Positions 29,424 through 40,992 of a DNA stretch of 64,000 nt are shown here, in pieces (the first letter of the stretch is position 1; every line of letters starts with the position of its first letter). This DNA is from Amoebophrya sp. A120 (lineage: Eukaryota > Sar > Dinophyceae > Syndiniales > Amoebophryaceae): the NCBI GenBank assembly GCA_905178155.1, contig CAJINV010000027.1, positions 272,656 to 336,655 on the forward strand, read 5' to 3'. The position numbers and the translations under genes are program-made. The notes under the pieces are model-generated. The model was given only the letters and a program-made list of their open reading frames with translations, was not told the DNA's origin and searched no databases.

Positions 29424-32400
29424 ATGCGAGGAAAATGGTTCTTCACCGCTCCGTGCGTTTGCACCAGCACCTCTTTCACACTTAAATGCTGTTTCTTGCT
29501 CCTTGCGGCATCCTGTGCCGCGGCAGTGGGGTCCGGTTTGCGCACCGCCATACTGCAGAGCTATTTTCCAGAACAACACAGGTCCGAGGAGCGGTTGTAC
29601 AGCTTGGTGGAGCGCGAAAATACAGCAGATACCGCAACCGCTGACACGACTTCCGGTGCTGCGCACGCTAGCTTCGCAAAACCAGGCGCAGCTCGACTCG
29701 ACGCTATCCTGTGGACAGATTCTATCATTTTTCCCCTCAGCTGCAACAGAGATTTAACAAGCATTCTCGAAAAGCTCGGGAATATACGTGGTCCTGCGAG
29801 ATGTGTATCAGCGTAAGCATGTGCTTCTTCTGCAGCAAATCTTGCAGTGTAGCAACCTTTGCATCTGTGCGGCGGGAGAGGATAGTTCTTCCACAGCATA
29901 CAATAATCTCTCTGTTTCGTCGACAATTACCGAAGAGCGCAGCAAGCAAACAGGACCAAGGATCAAGAAACGGAGCCAGCAACATCCTTCTTCACCTCCG
30001 CATCCACAAAACGCCGACGGCATTTTCAAACAATTGCGCGAAACCTTGGTGTCAGCTACTTCTTCCGCCCCCTCTTCGACAGCCCCGTGCTGTATGAGAA
30101 ATTGCAGCGCGGCAACGACTGGGCAAGCGCCTTGCTCTTCCAGCGGTTCTCAGGATACTACGACCAGCTCCTGTATGTGCACGAGTCAGCGCATCTCGAA
30201 AAAGATGTCGTGGAAGCGCTTCTGCGGCACTACCACCAAAGGAGAGAAGAGCCAGCGAGCTCAGCATCCGCGACCAAGGAAACAGTGGTGCAAGACACAG
30301 CGACGGCGGGAAGAATACTGCTAATCACAGCACCTACAGCTCCGGGTCGTCGTGCTACAGGAGATACAGCGGTCGCTACGCACCAAACAATCGCGATTCT
30401 GTCTACTGCGAGTGACATCGCGGAGGACGGCCGGACACTCCGCGGACGCGACGCTCTGATGGAGTTTTGGACGAACGTTTTTCTGGACCGCCACTGCCTA
30501 GACCTGACGGTTGCGAGCTGCGCGCATAGGCAAGGAGGGGGGGTTGAGTCGAGTAGTTGTCGCTTGTACAAGCTTGTCTCGAATTTCGTACCATCCCGAA
30601 TAAAGTGGAACGTAGCTTGAAGATGATGAAATGTGCATGACAAATCGCAATGTTTGACTTAACAAGCCCCTCCTTATTGCATAGTACGAAGGAGTGCCGC
30701 CCAGGGTTCCGAGTATTGGACGCTGACGGAAGCGTCTGGCTTTGTCGAGGTGCACGAACTGGCATTGCCAGACCCGCAAGACGCTCCGGTCACAGCACTG
30801 GACCTGGACCAGATTCAGTTCGTCGGAACAGTCGGCAGCGCAAACAAATCCCCGCTTTTCACTGGCGGTCCTCCTCGCGGTCCAATCGCAACTGCTACTT
30901 CAACAGCGGACGGTGTGCACGATTCGCCGAGCGGTGACACGCCTGACTCAGGCGTGCCCGCGGCACGAAAACTGAAGATCGCGGTCGTGCAGACGTACTT
31001 CCCGCGCTCTCATACGAAACGTGCCGAATTGTATTCCTGGACCGAAAGAGAACTTCTTGCCGAGCCACTGTACGAAGAGCATCTCGCGCAAGAAGGATCT
31101 CAAGGAAGCAGCCGAACCCGTTCCTTGTTCAAGGATTCTCGAGTACTGCAGACCGCGGAAAACCTGAAAAGCAGGTTTGATAAATCAGAGGGGGCAACAA
31201 CTTCTTCACCCAGCGGCCACGATCACTCACCCAGTGCTGCGACACAGCGCAGTCAGCTCTTCTTCCCTCTGTACGTGAAGGCCGTTGCCAAGATCAACCA
31301 AGCGTACTGTGTATGAAATGAACCGTGCCTCGATAGTAAATCCTTCGGAGCTGCACAGCAGTGCAACATCGCTATGCTCGGTGGGCGGACAAGGTCGTCT
31401 ATGTGGCCACGGTTCATTTTCATGCGAAAAACGACACAACTACGCCTACATCTTCCGCACAAAGTTCGAAGCGCGCGAGCCACTCTACGTCCAACGTGGC
31501 AAATTCGCGACCGCTGGTCACTTTCTGGATGGAGTGCAGAAAGAACGTCCGCATCGAGCGTACTCCTGGGGGCGAATTCTTCTCGTGTGGCGGTATTTGC
31601 CGTTTTACGACTACGTGCTCATCGCGGACCTGGACGCAGCATTCGTTCGCCCGCAAACAGTATCAAAGCACAACAGCGCATTAGCAGGCACTCCCGGGGC
31701 TATGGCACTTCCTCGGTGACGACGCTGAACAAGGCATGACATTTTGTATTCACTCTTGTGTACAATCTACGGGACACGAAAATTTTAGCTGGCTGTGCGT
31801 TCTGTGCATTCCTATAAATCCGTATAGAAACTTTGCTGTACTTCTGGGACCCAAGTGTGCGCTGGCTCTTGCAGACACCGGAAAAGAACGTGGATCGCCC
31901 GTCCAGACCAAGCGACCCGAGCCCCGCAAACCTGGTGTTCGAAAATCAGCCACTGAAATTCGTCGGCTTTTTCGGCACACAACTGCAGGCCGGCGTTTTC
32001 ATGATGCGGGGCGGCACGCTGGTAGCAGACGGTAACGAAGAATGGGGCTCGGAGTTTCTCATGAGGATGTACCTGCACCCAATGTGCTTCGACGGTGGAC
32101 TGTGTGAGCAGACTTGCGCGAATGCGTGGCTGCTCGCAGACCTGGGCAACTGCTGCGGACAAGCGGGCGAACACAGGGGCAGCGGACACCAGCAAATCCC
32201 TTCGTGCGGCGACCCAGCGCTCGACGGAATCCAAACGGGCTTCAAAGCTGCTGACGAAAGTGGTGCTCCGGTCGAACGTCCAGAAACTTCTGTAAACGAA
32301 CCTGTCCCGAGCGCAGCCACGAATAGCAACACTCCGGAAGACGAAAATGCCAGTTTCGCTTACATCAGGAACGGGCCGCACAGCATCCGCCACTTTGTTT

Positions 32401-34144
32401 TTGGACAACACTATCAACCCGGCGCACGAGCCCACAGCCGAGCCGCGCGAGTTCTTCCTGTTGGTACGATGCAGGCTATCGAAATGCGGACGAGACTGCG
32501 AATTGTCAGCGAAACGAATGGCGCGGTCCGGTTCTCGACCGGCTTTCCGAAGGAGCCCGGCGCCACGGAAGGCGATACGCAGTATACATTCCGAGACGAC
32601 ATTCTGGACAGGCCGTTGATGTACCACACCGCTGTATGAGATTTGAAAAGCGCTGCGTACTTGACATCGTCAGGCATGCAGTCTCGCTGTAGTTCACCCT
32701 CGTTTATTATTTACTCAAACAAGATCTTTTTGCCAGACATAGTTCTTGACAAGATGAAAAAGTCCTGCAGTCAAGTAGGAAGCAGGTGTATTTTTTCCTT
32801 TCATGCGACGGCAGGGGCGAAACCTTCAAAAACGTAGTCTTTACAACCCTCCTTGATATGACGGCAAAAGATGAAGTTACAGGCAAAGCAGAGATTCATC
32901 GTGCTGCCCAACAACCGTTGTTGAAACCAGCATCCCGGCCAGAGCCCGAGTTCCTCTGGGAATGTCTCACTCCCGGCACGGCAAGCTCAGGAGAGCGAGC
33001 TGCTTCAACGCACACGTCGCTTTTTAACCGGGTAATGGACGCTTTGGGAGCCTACTATGGATACCAGTACGACTTTCAACACCACTATGGAGTCAGCCCC
33101 GAGAACACAAAAGGGACCATCGAAGGCCGCAACTACAAGGAACTACGGGGATTCTCGCCGAGCTTCGCCGAGACGATGACGGAGATATTCCCCGATGCGC
33201 CTTTTCGCCGGGGGATACACACAACGCCCAAAGACCTTGCGATCATAGTTCCTACTTTCAGCACGAAGACAGTAGGAGGACCCGAACACGCAACAAACTC
33301 GCCTGAACTTCCCAGGAAGTCACCTGTCCACTCCGCCCTGAATTTCGCCGCGTGTTACCAGGCCTACAGCTCCTACCATCGTGTCGGCGTGTTTGCAGTC
33401 GGACATCCCCTAGCTGCGGAAAGCATCTTGACCGCAAGTCATGCGCTTGGTGCGCTTCTGTATCGGCGTTTGCCTTCCTTTGTTCTACCAGCCCGAGGCG
33501 GCAAGTCCTACGGACCCGGCGGAACCGCTACAGAAATCGCAGTTCGCGAATACCACCGCGGCCGCAGCAACCAGTTCGTCGTGAAGCGGTCAAGGCCTCG
33601 CTCCAGGCCATCAGAGACAGATTTTCCGCACGCGGCCGGCCAAGAATACGAAGACGGGTTCAATTCCTTTTTCGAGCCAAGCATGGGCGAGGGCGACGGA
33701 GAAACAGTGACAACCTCGCGGTTTTGGTCCGCGTTCGTGATCTGGAATGCGGATGATGGGGCGGAAGAAGATGGACATGACGTACCGAGCACTGAAACTG
33801 CAATCGCGCAAACGGAAGCAGCTGTAAAAACCAGTTTATCGTCCTCAAACTCAACCGCCACACCGAGTTACAAATGGGCCAAAGCGACTGTCCTCCATGT
33901 CCGGGAGCTGCTGTCCTACGGTTGGCGTAGGAATGATCAGTTTTCCATCGACTACTTAAACATTCCCACGCGGGTTTTCATCGTATCCAGCAATGCAAAT
34001 TTGCGCCAGCATCTCCTAATACTTCACCTGCTGGAAAGGCACGTAGGCTGTACGATAGAGAAACTCTCAACTGCACTAGCAGTATGTAATTTCTCCGAAG
34101 AATTGGAACTAGATCGAATAGCAGGTAATGGCGCTTTCGCGTAA
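29424..34144 (+). CDS. Two-domain glycosyltransferase-like protein (GT34/MNN10-like), first domain without DxD
   Basis: ATG 29424 opens a type II/signal anchor (CCFLLLAASCAAAVG) and a first domain beginning LRTAILQSYFPEQH. Its core reads ARNLGVSYFFRPLFDS and DWASALLFQRFSGYYDQLLY. A second domain from about 30950 begins LKIAVVQTYFPRSH, with core EKRHNYAYIFRTKFEAREPL and YSWGRILLVWRYLPFYDYVL. It is followed by IADLDAAFVRP (DxD at 31627-31635), then GVFMMRGGTL and EWGSEFLMRMY. The two domains align over these blocks. At the DxD position the first has HES (30180-30188), so it is probably non-catalytic. The order (N-terminal strand, RHxY, W-hydrophobic helix, DxD, GVF..R..EW) fits GT34-type retaining transferases. 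A third part (32806-34144) of unknown function is joined in frame across a family-G introner. Introns by eye: about 29810-29930, 30523-30687, 31311-31435, 31660-31826, 32635-32805. Separate genes for the first domain and the rest remain possible. Confidence 0.55.
30523..30687. mobile_element. Introner-like element between the two glycosyltransferase domains
   Basis: TAGGCAAGGAGGGG at the left pairs with CCCCTCCTTATTGCATA at the right. The interior has GCATGACAAATCGCAATG, typical of introner cores. Removal keeps one frame from the first domain into the second, which argues for a single gene. Confidence 0.6.
31312..31434. mobile_element. Introner, family G
   Basis: Left TATGAAATGAACCGTGCC, right GGCCACGGTTCATTTTCATG. 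Removal gives INQAYCEKRHNYAYIF, a continuous glycosyltransferase core. Confidence 0.85.
31660..31826. mobile_element. Probable intron just after the DxD motif
   Basis: It starts GTATCAAAGCACAACAGC and ends near CCGTATAG. The AAAC flank is duplicated (31655-31658 and 31828-31831). Removal joins FVRPQT to LLYFWDPSVRW. Confidence 0.6.
32635..32805. mobile_element. Introner, family G, diverged
   Basis: Left TATGAGATTTGAAAAGCGC, right TATTTTTTCCTTTCATG. Splicing in the same register as the family-G copy at 31312 joins RPLMYHTA to DGRGETFKNVVF in frame. This links the last part (32806-34144) to the transferase. Confidence 0.65.
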
Positions 34145-34619
34145 AAAAGCTCTTCTGCTCGAGCTGCGACCAAGCAGGATCGGCACCTGCCCGCAGTTTA
34201 CAGCAGCATAACGCACCTTACATTGTTGATACATTTCGCCCGTTGTTCATGTTGGAACTGATTTGTCCCTCGCAGGAAAGTTATGCCAACTCGGATCCCT
34301 CCTAAAACACACCAAAGCACAGTTCCAGAAGGACACAAAAGATGTGGAAAAATTGAAAAACCGAAAAGAAAGATCCATGACTTGATGATGCAAGAGAAAA
34401 GAGGAATCAAAGGTCATCTCGCTGTCGATGAAGTGCTCAAAACACAATAGCAACCTTTTCCATTTTGAACAACGCGTCGCACCGGTATACGTTTCTATTT
34501 CGAAAAAACCAAGTCAACAAGCAACGTAAAATAGTAGAAAAAGTTCGTAGTTAGTCGGTCCCACAAGAAAATTATTGGCGCTTCGTAATACGCTTTTTGA
34601 ATCACAAGCAACACAAAAC
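34145..34619. other. Intergenic spacer
   Basis: No supported gene. The minus frames at 34198-34453 lack motifs. Confidence 0.5.
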
Positions 34620-35283
34620 ATGCGAACCTTCATTCGGGCTGCCGGGGTAGCCTATGCTACCGTCCGATTTGCGGCTGCGTCGATGAATTGTGACGACGAG
34701 TTTGAGCCCTACTGTATGAAAGATTTGCCGCAGGGGTACACTAATCTGGATCTCGGCAAATGCTTTCGCAACATCCCGGCGGATAAACGCTCGGAAGGTT
34801 GCAACAAGTGGTATAATTTATACTAAGCTGTTTTCTGCAGGTTTGATAATAGAAAACTTCAGCTGTTGTTCGAACTTTCGCACCAATGTCTCTTTACTAT
34901 GCACAAAGCCGCGGGAGGCGCCATGGTAAATCCTAGACAGAACAAACGACAGGGTCACGTTCCACGAACAGTGCAAGGAGGAATTCGCGGGTGAACGCTG
35001 CATGGGCTCCGCCTGGACCCCGGATGCGGAGATCTGTGTGAAATCCTGGACCCCGCGGAACGAGATCACGGCACCGTGCGGGGAGATGTTGCCGCCGGAG
35101 GAGAAGAACGAGGAGGCGGAGCTTTCCCCCGCCGCCAAGAAACGCAAGGAAGAGCGCCGCAAAATCCGCGAGGAGGCGGCCGCCCGGATGCGCGATGAGC
35201 AATCCGGCGGTAGTAAGAAGACCAAAAAGAAGAAGGGCAGCAAGAAGAAGAAGAGCAAGAAGACCGACAAGTCCGAGTTGTAA
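34620..35283 (+). CDS. Small secreted Cys-rich protein with Lys-rich tail ending KSEL
   Basis: ATG 34620 gives a short hydrophobic leader (MRTFIRAAGVAYATVRFAAA) followed by a Cys-rich segment (NCDDEF..YCMKDL..GKCFRN..EGCNKW). An intron of about 34811-34954 (GG|TATAATTTATAC .. AACGACAG|GGTCACG) joins to TFHEQCKEEFAGERCMGSAW, with further Cys (EICVKS, APCGEM). About nine Cys residues with C-x(6-9)-C spacing suggest disulphides. The tail is charged and Lys-rich (KKTKKKKGSKKKKSKK) and ends TDKSEL. KSEL resembles KDEL-type ER-retrieval signals (inference). No family recognised. The intron edges are approximate; an alternative is a stop at 34826 and a separate downstream gene. Confidence 0.55.
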
Positions 35284-35844
35284 GTTGTGAACGCACGATC
35301 AACTCTGTCTCGGCAAGTTTGCTGTGAAGAACTCGTGGCTCTTCGGATCTGGTGTGCACCTCTGTGCACCGTTCTGAAGCCGCAACGCTGCGTTGCGAAA
35401 GTTATACGGAGTGGACTTTTTTAGAAACTTCGACACGGCAACCTCAAACATTTTTTTAATGAATTCTCTCAGGAGATGCTAGTGCAACCTCTCAGCAACC
35501 TCGAGCCACGGGAACGAGTTGCGAATAATAACGAACCATTTTTCAATTGCCGTGCTGAGGTGTTGCGAACCGGAGCACAGCTCGAATCGGCTTCGCTGTG
35601 GGTATGCTGTTCTGCTCTGAGTAGTTTCGTGTGTGCTCCTTCGCAAATGATTTTCTCGTTTCGGACTTTCAACTCTTTCTCCTCTTGCGTTTCTACTTCC
35701 TGTTAATCGTTTTAGTTGTGGTGAGAAAAAAAGATCCCAGTTAATACGTAGTCACCAGTGCGTTCCGACCCTGTCGTTGGGTCTACCCGCACAAGTTTCG
35801 TCTAAACGCGGTCTTTTTCTCGAGCCCCGCTCGTGTGTTTCGTT
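35284..35844. other. Intergenic spacer
   Basis: No supported gene. Short frames on both strands lack motifs. Confidence 0.5.
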
Positions 35845-37910
35845 ATGCAAGTGCTACATGCTGCAACCGGGTCTGACTTCTCCACCTGCCTGCACGTCGT
35901 GGAAACTCCGGCGGGTGGTGCGTATATCGCGTATGGCACGGCGTTTGGGAAGATTGCGCTACAACAACTTTCCCGCGGAAAGCAGCTTGCCGAAGGAGGC
36001 AGTGGCGAGCGACCCGTTGAAGAGCTGGAGACGGGCAGGGCGGAACAACATGAACTCCAGAATTACCTGGGGTTCCCTGCAGTTCACGTCTGGATCGACA
36101 GTACGGCACCTGCTGCACCACGTACTGGTAGTAATGAGGATCCAGAAGCCGTAGCGCCTGGCCTCCGCGTGTGTGCGGTGTTTCAGTACGTCGGGAGCCA
36201 CCATCTCATTCGGGCATGGGAGCTTTATCCAGGGCGAGTTGCCGGGACCTCCAGTACCGGGGAGAAGCTGCAGCAGGTACGGACTGCTGTTCAATTTGTA
36301 CTGCACGCAGCCGATATGCGAGCAATCTCTTTTACGAATGATGGGGCGCTGCTACTCCTGAACAACAAATATGTTGGTGCTGAAATCAGAATATGAATAT
36401 AACAGGTTCCACCTCCTGTGCCAAAGCTCTCCGTTCGACCATCAGTAGAAGCTTGGGTCGTGTCCAGCAGCTCGACCTTTCACGTTCGCGAAAGCCGACC
36501 GCTCCCGAACGAAATTTATCCTGTTGAAAATATTTTCGATATTTGAATTGTCATTAGGAAATTAGAACAGAAAATATGAACTACCCAGAATTCTCTGCCG
36601 TGGAGATCGGCTCTGGGATTGAAAATATTTCAACAACATAAACGGTTGTACAACCTGTGGTCGCAGCTACCCGAGAATACGACGATTCGAGGAGCCGAGG
36701 AAGAAGCGTTTTTCTGTGCCACGAACGGTCACTTGCTGCTCTACGGGAAGCAGCAGACGCGGGTGATTCGGCTACGAGAACTCTGCACCTTCCTCTTGCC
36801 CCCGACATCGTCGGCCGGAGGCGAAGGTGAAGGCCGCGACACGAATAGTACAGTAGAAGTGGTCTCGCATATTACAATGAATAATGTCCCCTCCGCATTT
36901 CAACACCGGAAATCTGTGCTGCAGATTTGTGGTCACAAATCCGCTTTGTCATGGTAGAAGGCAAAAGATGCGGACTGTAGTGCTGGCTAGCGTGGGAAAG
37001 CCTTGCATCTTCAGCACGACACGAGGCAACTGGAAGTGGGAAACAGCATGACAAATTACCTGCAATGCAGGCCGCAGCTGCGTCTCTTGGCATTCTAGCA
37101 ATAGAAATCGGCTTGTGTACTCAAATACAGCAACACAAATTTCGTTTCCGATATGGGGAGGGGGCATTTTTCCCTTTGATATCGCAGCTTGGCTACACGA
37201 TTCCGGATTTCTACCCCCTGATCCGCAACGCGAACGAAAACTTCAGTGCCTGGCCCCTGCAATTTCACGACGGCGCCGTACTTTTTGTGGAAAAGCGCGG
37301 TGAGGATGACGAGCGAACGGAAATTGCAGTTGGCCCACCGGACGTCAGAATCCACGTGCTGCCGCTGCACGAGAACGAGTCATGCCCGGCCGGACCAGGA
37401 GAAGTCCATCACGAGTACCGTGTGCGCAAGCGCGTTACGGCGATGGCGCTTGTCGGATCTGGAAGTGCAGATCATGACCAGCCACAGCGGGTTGTCGTTG
37501 TCTCCGATTACCGCGAGGTGCAGGTATTCGACCAGGCTGCGAGCCGAAGCGCAGAGCAGCCAGCTATCGCTCCGCCAGTAATCCGACTGCCCGACGACTT
37601 TGTCGCCATGGACACGCAAGGCAGCATGCGAGGGCAACACAACGGTCAGGAAATGGTATACCTCCTCACCCGCGGGTGCCGCGTGTTCGAGCTCGATATC
37701 AACTCTGCGGCCACTGGATACACGGACTCCAGCAACAACACCATGTCCGAGTTTTCTTTCGTCCTGCATCAGGATAGCATCGCTGATACTTCGGGCACAC
37801 ATTTGAAAAGATTGACATTCGATCTGCCATCGCAACTTTTTTGCACTAAGGAGCTAGCAGTGATCAAGACTGATCAGGGACTCATAGCACTACAGAAAAT
37901 AACACACTAG
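35845..37910 (+). CDS. Beta-propeller-like protein of unknown function
   Basis: Three exons (35845-36391, 36641-36869, 37187-37910) form one frame of about 500 codons ending TAG 37908-37910. The sequence has repeated short beta-strand patterns typical of propellers: GGAYIAYGTAFGKIAL, RVCAVFQYVGSHHLIRAWEL, RAISFTNDGALLLLNN, FFCATNGHLLLYGKQQTRVI, GAVLFVEK, RVVVVSDYREVQVFDQ, EMVYLLTRGCRVFELDIN and ELAVIKTDQGLIAL. There is no clear WD dipeptide series and no membrane segment. Family-level assignment (WD40-like or another propeller) is inference. ATG 35845 is the first in frame. Both introns are introner-type: removal of 36870-37181 (TSD TCGCA) joins TVEVVSQ to LGYTIPDFYP. Confidence 0.65.
36392..36640. 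mobile_element. Introner, G-like
   Basis: Left TATGAATATAACAGG, right AAATATTTCAACAACATA. Removal joins KYVGAEIR to RLYNLWSQLP. Confidence 0.6.
36870..37181. mobile_element. Introner, family C
   Basis: Left TATTACAATGAATAATGTCC, right GGCATTTTTCCCTTTGATA, with GATATGGGGAGGGGGC next to it. The TSD is TCGCA (36865-36869 and 37182-37186). Confidence 0.9.
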
Positions 37911-38247
37911 CGAAGAAGATCTTTAAAGCCCTCAATAAGTGTGTCCCGTAATGATAAACACACAACGCAGATTGCTTTTCCTTTTCGCGCCGTCCTGGAT
38001 TTCCAATTTGATCTTATGTTCAGGTTTTCTCCTGTTACAGCAACATCTTACTTCCTCCACTTTATGACCAGCGACCTTCTGTGAACGTACTACACACAAA
38101 CTATTTCGGCATACAGACACTATTCATCCCAAACCATGATTTAGACCGCAGTTATAGCATTCGTAGTTTTTCTTGAAGCCCGCATCTGTCTCTTAGTGAA
38201 GTTTCTCTTTCTTTGACAGCATAACTAGCACACATCCCGTCTTGAAA
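37911..38247. other. Intergenic spacer
   Basis: No gene seen; presumably the promoter of the TFIIH p62-like gene. Confidence 0.5.
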
Positions 38248-40992
38248 ATGTCAGCGACCGCGAACACTTTTCCAACCAGGCATAAGAAAAAGCCTGGCGC
38301 GGCTACGGTGAAGCCCGGTACGCTCGCATTTGCGGGTAGTGCCTCCAGCGAGCACTATGAATACGACCTGCACAGCGGCATTGTCATTCAGAGGAGTTTG
38401 AAAAACATGTATCCTAAGTGAAAATGGCCCCCCCGCGTAGTCAAGATGACAGCTTTGCTACACAAGCCAAGGACTTTTCGCTGTTGTGCATGGCAACTTT
38501 GAGCTTCTTCTAGTGCAGGGGCATGTCAAATCAATCTTCTAATGATCTCGATTCGAGAAAAACAAGATCCCAGATAGCGATAGCAAATGTTGCATCAGAA
38601 ACATTTGTAGAAATGCACGTTTGCATAAATATCAAAGCTGGGGTAGGAACGTTTTTGCACAGGACTACATGGCGGCCATTCTTATCGAACCGGAGGGAGG
38701 AAAGCAGCGAATTTTCATGTTCGACTCCGTGGAGCTTCTTGACAAATTCGTCGCCGCATGTACTGCATGTCAAGCTGGCAATAAGAATGCCGAGCAGAAA
38801 CCGGAGATGCAAGAACCGGCACCGGGTCGTACACCGAGTGGTGCGGCGAGCAATAGCGAACCAGAACAACCGGGGGAAGACGCGAAGGCGTCATCGAGAA
38901 TAACGACAGCAGATCAGAAACTACCCCAGCAAGAAGCACCGCTACAAGAAGAGGACGCGTGGTCCAAGCGGATCGCGGCTTTTCTCGAGGGCGATGAGGA
39001 CAACGAGTACCTGCAGAAAATTCTAGATGCGCACGGGGCGCTTTTCGAACAGTATGTCCTCGAGGAGCGATCACACACACCCGCCCAGTTCCTCCGGCAC
39101 GTACTGTCTACCATGACAAGCGACGCTAGCATAAACCAACAGTTCGCCCTGCCGCAGGCGCGACCGCAACCAAGCGCATTCGTAGCGTCCGCAGGACCTG
39201 AGCGCGACTTCTCCCGCTACCTGAACGCCTTCGCAACGGAGGATGGTACAGTTGGCCTCGACAGCGATATTCGCCAAGCACTGCTCGAAGAGAATCCGCC
39301 ACTGCAGAAACTGCACCGACTGTACGTAAACGACCGGTACAGCGATGACGATTTTTGGAACGAGTTTTGCATATCAACGTGAAAATTGCTCCGACCCTCA
39401 GAACAAGTTGATGGCACAGTGGTGATTGTCGATCCAAAGTTGTCATGCCTAGGTGGACTCAAGGATTTGTCAGGGGCATACAGCGCTGTGTCAATGAATC
39501 CACGGTGGAGACAATTTTTCTCGTAATACCCAACGCAATCAAACTACTTCCTCCTGTTGCAGGGAAAGAACGATGTGCGTCGCCGACACAACCCGAAATT
39601 CGATCCCTACATTCCACAGGAGCTGAAGTTTGACCAGGAGAGTAATCCGTCTGGCTTCGCCCACCTCAACGTCGCGGGGACTTCGTCGTCTGGTGCACGT
39701 AACGCCGCGAATGTATTACCTACTCAGCACGAACTGACCCTCGACGCCAGCTCCGCGCCGTCGCGAAGAAAAATGCAACAGCTGCTCGGCGAAATGGACG
39801 ATCCAAATGCGGCGGGTGTGGTGCAAAAATTGGACGATGATAGCAACCAGAAGTGGCGCCTGACGCAGTGGAATAACAACGACCAAAAGATGCTCGCATA
39901 TGGCACAGAAAGTTTTCTTCATCTCAGTGAATGACCATGAGCCCAAATTCCACGAACATTTTGCAACCCATTATGTATCTGTCTTGCACGACAATGCACT
40001 GAATTCATTTTTTCAAGTACCGGCCGGGCACCAAGTAACACGGCCATGCACGATCTCGCAGTGACCCCTCGTCGTGACTCTCTCGAAAAGTCCAGTTTGC
40101 ACGCGTGATGGTAAAAATCTGCTTGCGTGCCCTCTGTCTTCTCGGCCAAGGACTCGGGAACCTGGTTTGATGAAAACGGTTTCCATAGGATTTCCTGGGC
40201 GCCGAACTCGGAAAAGCACACACATCAAGGACGCGGATTTTGCATCGCGTAAACCAGCTATCAGCAAGGGCGCTGCCGCATCTGCTGCCGAGCCCGGCAT
40301 CTGGCAAGGAACCTAGCGTGCGATCCAGTAGCGATGACGAGAACGAGATGGAAGAAATGGTAGAACTATCGCGAAAAAAACGGCGCCTCGCAGATCCGTC
40401 GGGCTACGCGACCGAAACTGGTGTAGCACGATCGGACGGCACAAACAACAACCCAAGCGACGCCAGTTTGAGCACCGACCCCAGGAAGCCGGCACCGAAG
40501 TCCTTTGACGGAAACACGCTGAGTCCGATTGAGCACGAGGTGCTCAAAACTATAGCAAATCGCAGGTACCAGCTTCCTCAGGACAAGTGGCCCAGCAGTG
40601 TCAGCATGCGCAGCATTCGCTTTCCGGACCACCCGCAGGTGCAGAACGCGTCGAAGCACCTCTTGACCAAGAAGGACAAAGACAAAACCGCGGATCAGGG
40701 GCACCAGACGAAAGCTGTGCAGCCGCCCGCCATCCGAATCAGCAAAAACGATTTCAGGCTGCTGGAGCAGCAGCTTCAGTTATTCTACGCACCCATGAGC
40801 ACCTTGAAGCAGAGGCAGCTCATCTTGCGCAAGTTGGATATGGCGATCGACGAGCTGCAGCAAGAACGGCTCGGAGCGAATGAGAGGTACAGGCGCACCA
40901 GTACTAACAACGCCTGTCCGCAGCATTTTTTAAACCAGGTCGAACACGCGAAAAAACACCTCGAGCGCATGCTGAATGCGATTGATCCGTGA
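38248..40992 (+). CDS. TFIIH core subunit p62/Tfb1 homologue
   Basis: Exons 38248-38409, 38672-39370, 39563-39898 and 40189-40992 give one frame of about 660 codons. The N terminus has a basic HKKKPG and a PH/GLUE-like beta pattern (GTLAFAGSASSEHYEY, AAILIEPEGGKQRIFMF, then an amphipathic helix SVELLDKFVAACTACQ), as in Tfb1. A BSD-type segment follows (NPPLQKLHRLYVNDRYSDDDFWNEF), comparable to the PVL..LYKDLV...I..EEFW pattern of human p62. The C terminus is helical (LLEQQLQLFYAPMSTLKQRQ; FLNQVEHAKKHLERMLNA) and matches the HLYVAVGELLRHFW..LEEKV..LERFQ layout of p62. Family role: structural subunit of TFIIH in transcription initiation and nucleotide-excision repair, binding Rad3/XPD and acidic activators through the PH domain. 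The middle is a low-complexity, Glu/Ser-rich insertion. Splice edges come from TIR and frame logic. Confidence 0.75.
38410..38666. mobile_element. Introner, family B
   Basis: Left TATCCTAAGTGAAAATGGCC, right GGAACGTTTTTGCACAGGAC. The TSD is ACATG (38405-38409 and 38667-38671). Removal joins QRSLKNM to AAILIEPEG. Confidence 0.88.
39371..39562. mobile_element. Introner-like intron, F-like 5' end
   Basis: It starts ATATCAACGTGAAAATTGC and ends CTCCTGTTGCAG. The flank TTGCA is duplicated. It joins FWNEFC to GKNDVRRRHN, right after the BSD motif, and would be an AT-AG intron. Confidence 0.65.
39899..40188. mobile_element. Introner, G-like
   Basis: Left TATGGCACAGAAAGTTTTCT, right GATGAAAACGGTTTCCATAG. 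Removal joins NDQKMLA to DFLGAELGK in frame. Confidence 0.7.
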
